DNA of 5,074 nt, taken from positions 1 to 5,074 of the forward strand of contig JAJZKG010000038.1 of the NCBI GenBank assembly GCA_021809565.1, given 5' to 3'. The notes under the pieces are model-generated. The model saw only the letters and a list, made by a program, of their open reading frames with translations. It made no database searches and was not told where the DNA came from. The position numbers and the translations under genes were made by a program. This DNA is from a bacterium. GTDB lineage: Bacteria; Patescibacteria; Dojkabacteria; JAKAPS01; JAJZLI01. Below, piece by piece: positions 1 to 5,074 of this stretch; position 1 is the first letter of the stretch, and every line of letters starts with the position of its first letter.

Positions 1-61
1 GTTTTTATATTTTTATTATAGACTATTGCAACTTAAATTAAAACACAATAATATACTATAT
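1..61 (+). other. AT-rich leader upstream of the CvpA-family gene, no firm promoter
   Basis: This stretch is almost pure A+T and holds no recognisable gene. The reading frame of the downstream gene stays open to the window edge, but the residues it would encode look like noise, not the conserved start of a CvpA protein. A weak promoter-like pair is present: TTGCAA at 26-31 and TAATAT at 49-54, 17 bases apart, each matching 4 of 6 consensus bases. If real, it would place the transcript start almost on the ATG at 62 and give a nearly leaderless message. In DNA this AT-rich such matches arise easily by chance. Confidence 0.2.
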
Positions 62-598
62 ATGAATTCTATAAATATAATCATTATTATAATATTCATT
101 ATATATGTATATAGAGGATACACTGATGGAGGAGTTCGTATTATTACAGGATTCTTAGGATTAATAATTGCATATATAATATCTGTTAGGTATTACTCAT
201 TTGGAGGAGGACTATTAGACAAAATATTTCACATATCTCTTGGATTAAATAGATTTATTGCTATAGTAGTAACATTTATTATAGTAATAATTCTATTTGA
301 AATACTCTCAGGATTTTTTTATAAAAAAATCCCAAAAGAATTTAGATCTTCTGCAATAAATAAATATATAGGCGTTGCACTTTCATTTACAGAAGCTCTC
401 ATACTTATAAGTTTTCTAATATTTATTATCATTAATATAAATTTTTTCCCAGATCAATCAAATATAAAATTAGGAATAGAACAATCAACAATAGGAAGAT
501 ATATAATAAAAGAGAATAAAAAAATACTTGATCCTCTCATAGGAAATGAAATAAGTAAGATAACCTTAACTAAAAATGTAGTAATAAAATCCAAATGA
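62..598 (+). CDS. CvpA-family integral membrane protein
   Basis: This 178-residue membrane protein belongs to the CvpA (colicin V production) family, whose biochemical role is poorly defined; members have been linked to colicin V export in E. coli and to envelope stress tolerance. The family pattern is visible. An N-terminal hydrophobic helix (about residues 4-17, a run of isoleucines) is followed by the conserved Arg-Gly (R18-G19) and a Gly-Gly-Val-Arg stretch. A second helix covers about 27-42 and a third about 65-86. A fourth (about 102-127) carries the family-like NKYIGVALSFTEAL segment. The last 50 residues are polar and probably soluble. ATG at 62 is preferred over an in-frame TTG at 26 because it places the first helix at the N terminus, as in relatives; neither has a Shine-Dalgarno sequence. 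The stop overlaps the next start (ATGA), so the two genes are probably co-translated. Base composition is extremely AT-rich, which partly reflects the isoleucine-rich helices. Confidence 0.8.
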   Translation: MNSINIIIIIIFIIYVYRGYTDGGVRIITGFLGLIIAYIISVRYYSFGGGLLDKIFHISLGLNRFIAIVVTFIIVIILFEILSGFFYKKIPKEFRSSAINKYIGVALSFTEALILISFLIFIIININFFPDQSNIKLGIEQSTIGRYIIKENKKILDPLIGNEISKITLTKNVVIKSK

Positions 599-1830
599 GT
601 GAATCAAAAATAAAAAAATATATAGATGATATAAGACCAGGAGTAATAACAGGTGCTGCCGATAATGATCCAGCTGGAATATCAACCTACTCAATATCAG
701 GATCACAATTTGGATATTCACAAAACTGGCTAATGCTTATAAGTATTCCTATGCTTATAGCAATTCAAGGTACTGTTGCAAGAATTGGAGTCGTAACAAA
801 AAAAGGGCTCAACGAAATACTGAAAAATGAGTATGGAAGAATTGTAGCTTTTGGTATATTTGCTATCCTTATTGTATGTAATACATTTACAATTGGAGCT
901 GATATGCTTGCAACATCAGCATCAATTGACATGTTCTTTACAAATAATACTTCTAATACATACTATATACTGATACCTTTATTCCTTTTTCTATCGTATA
1001 TAATAATATTTAAAAATTATCAGAAAATAGCTAAATATATGTTTTTTGGATCTCTAGTCTTTCTAGCGTACTTTATAACTGTTCTATTAGTACATCCAAA
1101 TGTATTTGCAGTACTTAAAGGTACTTTTATTCCTAATATCTCTCAATTTTTCAATAAGAATTATGCAATAACTGCAACAGGAATACTTGGAACTACAATC
1201 TCACCATATCTACTTTTCTGGCAACAAGAAGAAGAACAAGAGGAGAAAAGAATATTATCATTTGCAAAAAAAGAACGTAAAGCTGTAAGTGTAGGATTTA
1301 TATTTTCTCAAGTTATGACTATCTTTATCATTACAGCTGCAGGTGCAACTCTATACAAACATCATATTAATATACTCAATTCTCCATATCCCGCAATTAC
1401 TACTGCATCAGTACTAAAACCTCTAGCAGGAGCTATTACTGAACAACTATTTGCTATTGGAATAATATCAGCAGGTCTTATTGCCATACCTGTACTTGCT
1501 ATATCTTCATCATATGCATTTACTGAACTTACTCAAAAAAGGGGATTTCTATCAAATAAATTTAAAGAAAGAAAATTATTCTACTATATAATAATTGCAT
1601 CTCTTCTTTCAGGGTTTGTTTTTGCTATATTTAAAGTAAATACAATAAATGCTCTCTACTATTCTCAGGTATTAGATGGTATACTAGCACCTCTGATTGT
1701 TATATTCATTATAATAATTGCAAATAACAAAAAAATTATGGGAAATAATACAAATAAAATATTTGATAATTTTTTCTCAATTCTATCATTAATAATAATG
1801 GTTGGAGCTAGTCTTTTAATATTTTTCTAA
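595..1830 (+). CDS. Nramp-related metal ion transporter with altered metal-site motifs
   Basis: This 411-residue polytopic membrane protein, with about eleven hydrophobic segments, belongs to the Nramp (SLC11/MntH) superfamily of cation transporters. Helix 1 carries RPGVITGAADNDPAG (residues 14-28) followed by a GSQFGY segment. Helix 3 has NTFTIGAD (96-103). Helix 6 has GTTISPYLLFWQ (199-210), followed by an acidic run with five Glu between 212 and 217. In canonical manganese/iron Nramps the helix 1 motif is DPGN and the helix 6 motif is MPH. Here Asp25 is kept, but the metal-binding Asn is Gly28 and the metal-binding Met is Ser203 (Ser-Pro-Tyr). From memory, this combination marks a large separate bacterial clade usually annotated only as divalent metal cation transporter, so the mntH symbol is withheld. 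The substrate is unknown; Mg2+ is a possibility, since Nramp-related Mg2+ transporters also lack the Met. The gene overlaps the upstream gene by 4 bases and lies 3 bases from yidD. Family placement is sure; specificity is not. Confidence 0.9.
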   Translation: MSESKIKKYIDDIRPGVITGAADNDPAGISTYSISGSQFGYSQNWLMLISIPMLIAIQGTVARIGVVTKKGLNEILKNEYGRIVAFGIFAILIVCNTFTIGADMLATSASIDMFFTNNTSNTYYILIPLFLFLSYIIIFKNYQKIAKYMFFGSLVFLAYFITVLLVHPNVFAVLKGTFIPNISQFFNKNYAITATGILGTTISPYLLFWQQEEEQEEKRILSFAKKERKAVSVGFIFSQVMTIFIITAAGATLYKHHINILNSPYPAITTASVLKPLAGAITEQLFAIGIISAGLIAIPVLAISSSYAFTELTQKRGFLSNKFKERKLFYYIIIASLLSGFVFAIFKVNTINALYYSQVLDGILAPLIVIFIIIIANNKKIMGNNTNKIFDNFFSILSLIIMVGASLLIFF

Positions 1831-1839
1831 ATAATGAAA
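1826..1839 (+). other. Stop-start junction, first copy of a shared 14-base junction
   Basis: The transporter stop codon and the yidD start lie in TAAATAATG, with only ATA between them and no Shine-Dalgarno sequence. The 14 bases TCTAAATAATGAAA recur exactly at the nrdJ-adenosyltransferase junction (4397-4410). This suggests translation restart by ribosomes that have just terminated, though AT-rich composition could account for the identity. Confidence 0.4.
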
Positions 1840-2076
1840 GAGATAAGAAAACCTTTTTTAAAATTAATAAGGTTATACCAAAGAACAATATCCCCAGATC
1901 ATGGAATATTTCATTCAAAATTTCCTCAAGGATATTGCAGATATAATCCTACCTGTTCAGAATATACCTATCAGGCAATTGATAAATATGGATTAATTAA
2001 AGGCTCTATAATTGGATTTTATAGAATTCTTCGATGCAATCCATTTTCTAAAGGTGGAGAAGATCCTGTAAAATAA
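1834..2076 (+). CDS. yidD: YidD, membrane protein insertion efficiency factor
   Basis: This 80-residue protein is a full-length YidD (DUF37/haemolytic domain family), a small membrane-associated protein that assists the YidC insertase in placing proteins into the inner membrane. The hallmarks appear in order: [10 protein letters not shown] (12-21), [10 protein letters not shown] (35-44, with Cys35 and Cys41), [19 protein letters not shown] (52-70, with Cys68), and the C-terminal GGEDPV (74-79). The length is typical of the family. In many bacteria yidD sits between rnpA and yidC near the replication origin. Here it follows a transporter gene by 3 bases and none of those partners is nearby, so the gene has been relocated. 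The ATG at 1834 is the only sensible start, because the family begins just before the amphipathic IRLYQ segment. A 78-base gap separates it from nrdJ, with no convincing terminator. Confidence 0.95.
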   Translation: MKEIRKPFLKLIRLYQRTISPDHGIFHSKFPQGYCRYNPTCSEYTYQAIDKYGLIKGSIIGFYRILRCNPFSKGGEDPVK

Positions 2077-2093
2077 ATATATATACACCATAT

Positions 2094-2122
2094 TTGACAA
2101 AATTTTTCATTAAGAATATATT
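2094..2122 (+). promoter_or_regulatory. Sigma70-type promoter for nrdJ
   Basis: A perfect -35 hexamer, TTGACA (2094-2099), is followed after exactly 17 bases by TATATT (2117-2122), a 5-of-6 match to the -10 consensus. The expected transcript start is near A2129, leaving a 5' leader of about 26 bases before the nrdJ ATG. The -35 box lies only 17 bases after the yidD stop codon. It fills the only real intergenic gap between recognised genes, which supports a function. It makes nrdJ and the adenosyltransferase gene separately transcribable from the membrane block upstream. The leader is too short for a cobalamin riboswitch. Confidence 0.75.
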
Positions 2123-2128
2123 TCTATT

Positions 2129-2140
2129 ACTAAAATTAGT
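2129..2140. promoter_or_regulatory. Short palindrome at the predicted transcript start
   Basis: ACTAAAATTAGT is an inverted repeat with 5-base arms (ACTAA/TTAGT) around a 2-base centre. It begins at the predicted start of transcription of nrdJ, a usual position for a repressor operator. As RNA it would form only a weak four-pair hairpin. It does not match the NrdR consensus, and short AT-rich palindromes are common by chance. Confidence 0.25.
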
Positions 2141-2154
2141 CCAACTCAAACATC

Positions 2155-4401
2155 ATGATTAAAAAAATAATCAAAAGGGATGGTACGTCTGTATCATTTG
2201 ACTCAAACAAAATTACTCAAGCTATAAAAAAGGCAGGAGATGCAGCTTTAAAAGATTTTAAGGAAGAAGATGCTGAAGAATTATCATCAAAAGTTATAGC
2301 TATACTCAATAAAAAATATGGAGATAAAATACCTAATGTAGAACAAATACAAGATGTAGTAGAAATTACTCTTATGGCTCAAAATGATGAGAGATTTCAT
2401 CGAATTGCTAAATCATATATCCTTTATAGAGAAGAACATTCAAAGATTAGAGCTAGCCAGGAAAAACTTATGGAAGGATTTACTACAAATCTTCCATTTA
2501 CCGAAAATGCTCTTAGAGTTGTTGCAGGAAGATACCTTAAAAGAGATGCTATTACTGGAAAAATCATAGAATCTCCAGAAGATATGTTTAATAGAGTAGC
2601 AAAATCTCTTGCGGAAGTAGAAAAATTATATGGAAAAGATAAAGAAAGTATAAAAAAAATAGAGGAACAATTTAAAGAGATTCTATACAATTTTGAATTT
2701 ACCCCAGCTGGAAGAACACTCACAAATGCTGGATCAGATACTAAACTAGTTGCTAACTGTATTGTCCTTCATATGGAAGATAGTATGAGAGGTATATTTG
2801 AAACATTGAAAGATGCAGCCCTTCTTCAACAGTCAGGATCAGGATTAGGATTTCCTTTTCATCTACTCAGACCTGCAGGAATGAGAACTATTAGAACTAA
2901 AGGAGTAGCATCAGGACCTGTATCATTCTTAAAAGTCTATAACGAAGCTTTTGGAGTTATTAAACAACAAGGAAGACATGGAGCTAATATGGCAGTAATG
3001 TCTGTAGAACACCCTGACATACTAGATTTTATAAATGCTAAAAGGGTAGAAGGTGAAATTAAAAATTTCAATATATCAGTTGGAATAACTGATAGATTTA
3101 TGAAAGAAGTAGTCTCTAATAGTAAAAAGCCTTGGATTTGTGAATTTAATGGAGAAAAAATGAAACCTAGAACTATAGTTAGAGATCAATATGGAGTAGT
3201 AGTTGATATTAAAGAATCTACACTAACTGCAAAAGAATTATTTGAAGAAATTGTATCTGCAGCATGGAGTAACGGAGAACCTGGAATAGTATTTCTAGAT
3301 GAAGTTAATAGGAAAAATCCAGTACCAGAATTAGGTAGAATTGAGGCATGTAATCCTTGTGGAGAACAATTCCTACAAGATGGAGATGTCTGTAATCTTG
3401 GATCTATAAACCTAGAGAAATTCGTTAAAAATGGGAAATTAAATGAAGAAAGACTCAAAGAAGTAACTCGAATATCTATACGACTTCTTGATAATGTTAT
3501 AGATATATCTGAATACCCAGTAGAGAGAATAAATAAAGTATTTAGAGGAAATAGAAGAATTGGACTAGGAATAATGGGTTTTGCAGATTTATTATACCTA
3601 TTGAAAATAAGATATGATTCAGAAGAAGGCTTGAAAATGGCTTCAAAAGTAATGAAGATAATAAATGAAGAAGCTCATGCTGCATCTCAACAACTTGCAA
3701 AAGAAAAAGGAGTATTCCCTAATTACGATCTTTCAATATACAAGAAAGATAAAATCAAAATGAGAAATGCAGCTCTTACTACTGTAGCTCCAACTGGATC
3801 CATATCTATGATATATGATGTATCCTCTGGAGTAGAACCTTATTTTGCACTATCATACTATAAAGAAGTTATGGGAGGACAAAAACTCTATTATACTAAT
3901 AAACATTTAGAAAAAGCTCTAAAAGAAAAAGGTATTTACTCAGAAGAAATTATTGAGCAAATTGCAATGGAAGGTTCATTACAAAATATAAAAGGAATCC
4001 CAAAAGATATTAAAGATACTTTTGTTGTTGCAATGGATATATCAGCTGAAAATCACATCAAAATACAAGCTGCATTCCAAAAATATACAGATAATGCAAT
4101 ATCAAAAACATGTAATTTTCCTAACTCAGCTACAAAAGATGATGTTATGAAAGGATATATACTTGCTTGGGAACTAAAATGTAAAGGGTGTACTGTTTAT
4201 AGAGATGGATCAAGAGATATACAAGTATTAAATCTACTAAAAGATAAAAAAGCTGAAACAGAAAAAAAGAAAATATCAGTTATATCAGATAAATCTCAGT
4301 TATCTAATTCAGAAAGATGTCCTGAATGTAATGAAAAAATGGAATTGAAAGAGGGTTGTGCAACTTGTCCAAGTTGTGGATACTCATATTGCTCAGTCTA
4401 A
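2155..4401 (+). CDS. nrdJ: Adenosylcobalamin-dependent ribonucleotide reductase (class II, NrdJ)
   Basis: This 748-residue enzyme reduces ribonucleotides, probably the diphosphates, to deoxyribonucleotides for DNA synthesis, using adenosylcobalamin to create the active-site thiyl radical without a separate NrdB subunit. Residues about 3-95 form an ATP cone (IIKRDGTSVSFDSNKI at its start), which normally senses ATP/dATP for overall activity control. The catalytic barrel follows: FTPAGRTLTNAGS, then Cys202 in VANCIVL, SGSGLGF, and GVASGPVSF. The radical site is NPCGEQ, with Asn400, Cys402 and Glu404. Cys413 in VCNLGSINL is the expected disulfide partner of Cys202; the 11-residue step from Cys402 to Cys413 equals that of Thermotoga NrdJ (322 to 333). 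PTGSISM (546-552) is the phosphate-binding loop. A Lys/Ser-rich linker (about 695-720) leads to a Cys-rich tail, Cys722, 725, 735, 738, 741 and 746, typical of this family and thought to re-reduce the active site. A promoter lies directly upstream. No intein, frameshift or missing key residue was seen. Confidence 0.95.
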   Translation: MIKKIIKRDGTSVSFDSNKITQAIKKAGDAALKDFKEEDAEELSSKVIAILNKKYGDKIPNVEQIQDVVEITLMAQNDERFHRIAKSYILYREEHSKIRASQEKLMEGFTTNLPFTENALRVVAGRYLKRDAITGKIIESPEDMFNRVAKSLAEVEKLYGKDKESIKKIEEQFKEILYNFEFTPAGRTLTNAGSDTKLVANCIVLHMEDSMRGIFETLKDAALLQQSGSGLGFPFHLLRPAGMRTIRTKGVASGPVSFLKVYNEAFGVIKQQGRHGANMAVMSVEHPDILDFINAKRVEGEIKNFNISVGITDRFMKEVVSNSKKPWICEFNGEKMKPRTIVRDQYGVVVDIKESTLTAKELFEEIVSAAWSNGEPGIVFLDEVNRKNPVPELGRIEACNPCGEQFLQDGDVCNLGSINLEKFVKNGKLNEERLKEVTRISIRLLDNVIDISEYPVERINKVFRGNRRIGLGIMGFADLLYLLKIRYDSEEGLKMASKVMKIINEEAHAASQQLAKEKGVFPNYDLSIYKKDKIKMRNAALTTVAPTGSISMIYDVSSGVEPYFALSYYKEVMGGQKLYYTNKHLEKALKEKGIYSEEIIEQIAMEGSLQNIKGIPKDIKDTFVVAMDISAENHIKIQAAFQKYTDNAISKTCNFPNSATKDDVMKGYILAWELKCKGCTVYRDGSRDIQVLNLLKDKKAETEKKKISVISDKSQLSNSERCPECNEKMELKEGCATCPSCGYSYCSV

Positions 4402-4410
4402 ATAATGAAA
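4397..4410 (+). other. Stop-start junction, second copy of the shared 14-base junction
   Basis: The nrdJ stop and the adenosyltransferase start are joined as TAAATAATG, with the same surrounding TCTAAATAATGAAA found at 1826-1839. No Shine-Dalgarno sequence precedes the ATG; the nearest upstream bases are the Cys-rich tail codons of nrdJ. This arrangement favours translational coupling of the enzyme and the protein that makes its cofactor. Confidence 0.4.
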
Positions 4411-4941
4411 AGAGGAGAAGGTATTATACTTGTTAATACAGGAGGAGGAAAAGGAAAAACAACTGCAGCTCTAGGAATAGCTCTTAGAGCCTGTGGTTAT
4501 GATCTACATGGAGTTATGATACAATTTATAAAAGGATCTTGGTTTTATGGTGAAAAAAAAAGCTTTAAAAAATTAGCTCCTAATTTTAAACTTATAACAC
4601 ATGGAAAAGGTTTTGTAGGGATTATAGATGATAAACTCCCTTTTAAAGAACATAAAAAAATTGCTAGAGAAGCAATAGAAATCGCTAAAAAAGAAGTTAT
4701 AAAAGAATCTAATGATATAGTAATACTTGACGAAATTAATTATGCAGCACATGGAAAACTTATAACTATACAAGATATTCTTGATATAATAAAATTGAAG
4801 AATCCTACTACTGATCTTATACTTACAGGAAATTATGCAGATAAAAGAATTATAGATCTGGCAGATACTGTTACAGAAATGAAAGAAATAAAACATACAT
4901 ACTCAAAAGGAAAACTCGCAAAAATCGGAATAGACTTTTAA
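4405..4941 (+). CDS. cobO: Cob(I)alamin/cob(I)yrinic acid a,c-diamide adenosyltransferase (CobO/BtuR family)
   Basis: This 178-residue cytosolic enzyme transfers the adenosyl group of ATP to the reduced cobalt of a corrinoid, giving adenosylcobalamin. It is the CobA/BtuR/CobO type, unrelated in fold to PduO and EutT. The P-loop is TGGGKGKTTAALG (residues 12-24). The conserved QFIKGSW follows at 40-46, the Walker B-like VILDEINYA at 106-114 (Asp109, Glu110), and near the C terminus the family signature DTVTEMKEIKH (154-164) and a closing KIGIDF. Length is normal and nothing is missing. Most relatives have an Asp or Asn where this P-loop has Gly14, a mild variation. The gene starts 3 bases after nrdJ, in the same transcription unit, so its main job is probably to supply NrdJ with cofactor. 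No corrin-ring synthesis genes are in the window, so salvage of imported cobalamin (the BtuR role) is as likely as de novo synthesis (the CobO role). Confidence 0.93.
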   Translation: MKRGEGIILVNTGGGKGKTTAALGIALRACGYDLHGVMIQFIKGSWFYGEKKSFKKLAPNFKLITHGKGFVGIIDDKLPFKEHKKIAREAIEIAKKEVIKESNDIVILDEINYAAHGKLITIQDILDIIKLKNPTTDLILTGNYADKRIIDLADTVTEMKEIKHTYSKGKLAKIGIDF

Positions 4942-4950
4942 AATATATGA

Positions 4951-4956
4951 TATAAT
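4951..4956 (+). promoter_or_regulatory. Possible -10 element (TATAAT)
   Basis: A perfect TATAAT lies 10 bases after the adenosyltransferase stop and about 26 bases before the GTG of the possible next gene. No good -35 is found 16-18 bases upstream, where the bases read GAATAG or similar. In such AT-rich DNA a lone -10 match has little weight. Confidence 0.2.
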
Positions 4957-4982
4957 TTTTATTTAGATTACAGAATTTATAA

Positions 4983-5074
4983 GTGGATAGGAAAATAAGA
5001 CTCTTAATAAAAGGTGACATCAATTATAAATTACTCTCTCGATTAGTAAAATCTAAAGAGATCTATGAGATCGG
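4983..5074 (+). CDS. Possible 5' end of a further gene, cut by the window edge
   Basis: A reading frame begins with GTG directly after an in-frame TAA (4980-4982) and stays open for 30 codons to the end of the window. The predicted residues begin VDRKIRLLIKGD and continue with a Lys/Arg- and Leu-rich, plausibly helical stretch (NYKLLSRLVKSKEIYEIG). The codon mix (AGA, ATA, AAA, TTA) resembles the neighbours, and the three reverse-strand frames entering from the window end all stop early. No family is recognised and there is no Shine-Dalgarno sequence, though the other genes here also lack one. It could equally be non-coding spacer. Confidence 0.35.
   Translation, partial: MDRKIRLLIKGDINYKLLSRLVKSKEIYEI

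Noticed and set aside
26..61. TTG at 26 as the start of the CvpA-family gene
   Set aside because: It would add 12 polar residues before the first membrane helix, where relatives begin directly with Met-Asn and the helix; the ATG at 62 fits better.
596..598. TGA recoded as Gly or Trp (codes 25 or 4)
   Set aside because: No in-frame TGA occurs in any gene, Trp is always TGG and Gly mostly GGA. Reading through this TGA would add only five residues before a TAA at 611-613.
2075..2095. Hairpin terminator after yidD (AAATAT ... ATATTT)
   Set aside because: The six-pair stem is all A-T with a 9-base loop and no U-tract follows; it also overlaps the -35 box. It is better explained by AT-rich composition.
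2085..2122. Possible NrdR boxes around the nrdJ promoter
   Set aside because: The first candidate (2085-2100) matches only its left half (ACAC..ATAT), and the second (centred near 2118) matches only the AT core. Their centres are about 26 bases apart, while tandem NrdR boxes usually sit about 31-32 bases apart.
2077..2154. Cobalamin riboswitch upstream of nrdJ
   Set aside because: The gap is only 78 bases and the predicted leader about 26 bases, far too short for the roughly 200-base element, and no B12-box-like sequence was seen.
2424..2723. Reverse-strand reading frame inside nrdJ (also one at 3186-3458, and a + strand frame at 2384-2569)
   Set aside because: They are shadows of a strongly conserved nrdJ frame, have no recognisable protein features, and would overlap essential catalytic segments.
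4573..4896. Reverse-strand frame of 107 codons inside the adenosyltransferase gene
   Set aside because: Its product is a Tyr/Phe/Cys-rich composition artefact of reading AT-rich DNA on the opposite strand, and the + strand gene is well supported.
4942..4982. Intrinsic terminator after the adenosyltransferase gene
   Set aside because: Short T-runs are present but no GC-containing hairpin precedes them.

Overview
The window comes from a low-GC bacterium (about 30% G+C by eye, lower in the first gene). Codon use is strongly biased to AGA, ATA and GGA. The standard code applies: all six Trp codons in the recognised genes are TGG, no TGA falls inside a reading frame, and one gene ends on TGA. YidD and CvpA make it bacterial. 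None of the five confident gene starts has a Shine-Dalgarno sequence, but one sigma70-type promoter is close to consensus. The phylum cannot be fixed from this window. Reliance on an adenosylcobalamin-dependent (class II) ribonucleotide reductase would suit an anaerobe, a facultative organism or a host-associated bacterium that salvages vitamin B12.

Layout: all recognised genes are on the + strand and tightly packed. Positions 62-2076 hold a three-gene membrane block: a CvpA-family protein, an Nramp-related transporter overlapping it by 4 bases (ATGA), and YidD 3 bases further on. A 78-base gap follows and carries a strong promoter (TTGACA, 17 bases, TATATT). That promoter drives the second block, 2155-4941: nrdJ (class II ribonucleotide reductase with an N-terminal ATP cone and a C-terminal cysteine tail), then 3 bases later a cob(I)alamin adenosyltransferase of the CobO/BtuR family. 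The last 133 bases hold no recognised gene. An open frame starting with GTG at 4983 runs off the window and may be the beginning of another gene.

How the genes work together: the adenosyltransferase makes adenosylcobalamin, the cofactor NrdJ needs to generate its radical, so the second block is a coherent unit for deoxyribonucleotide supply. The first block concerns the cell envelope (ion transport, membrane-protein insertion, and a membrane protein of uncertain role), and its genes have no obvious single pathway. No rRNA, tRNA, CRISPR array, insertion sequence, riboswitch or convincing intrinsic terminator was seen. No novel multi-gene system is evident. The points most worth a second look are the altered metal-binding motifs of the Nramp-like transporter, the enzyme-cofactor gene pairing, and the SD-less starts with a repeated stop-start junction.
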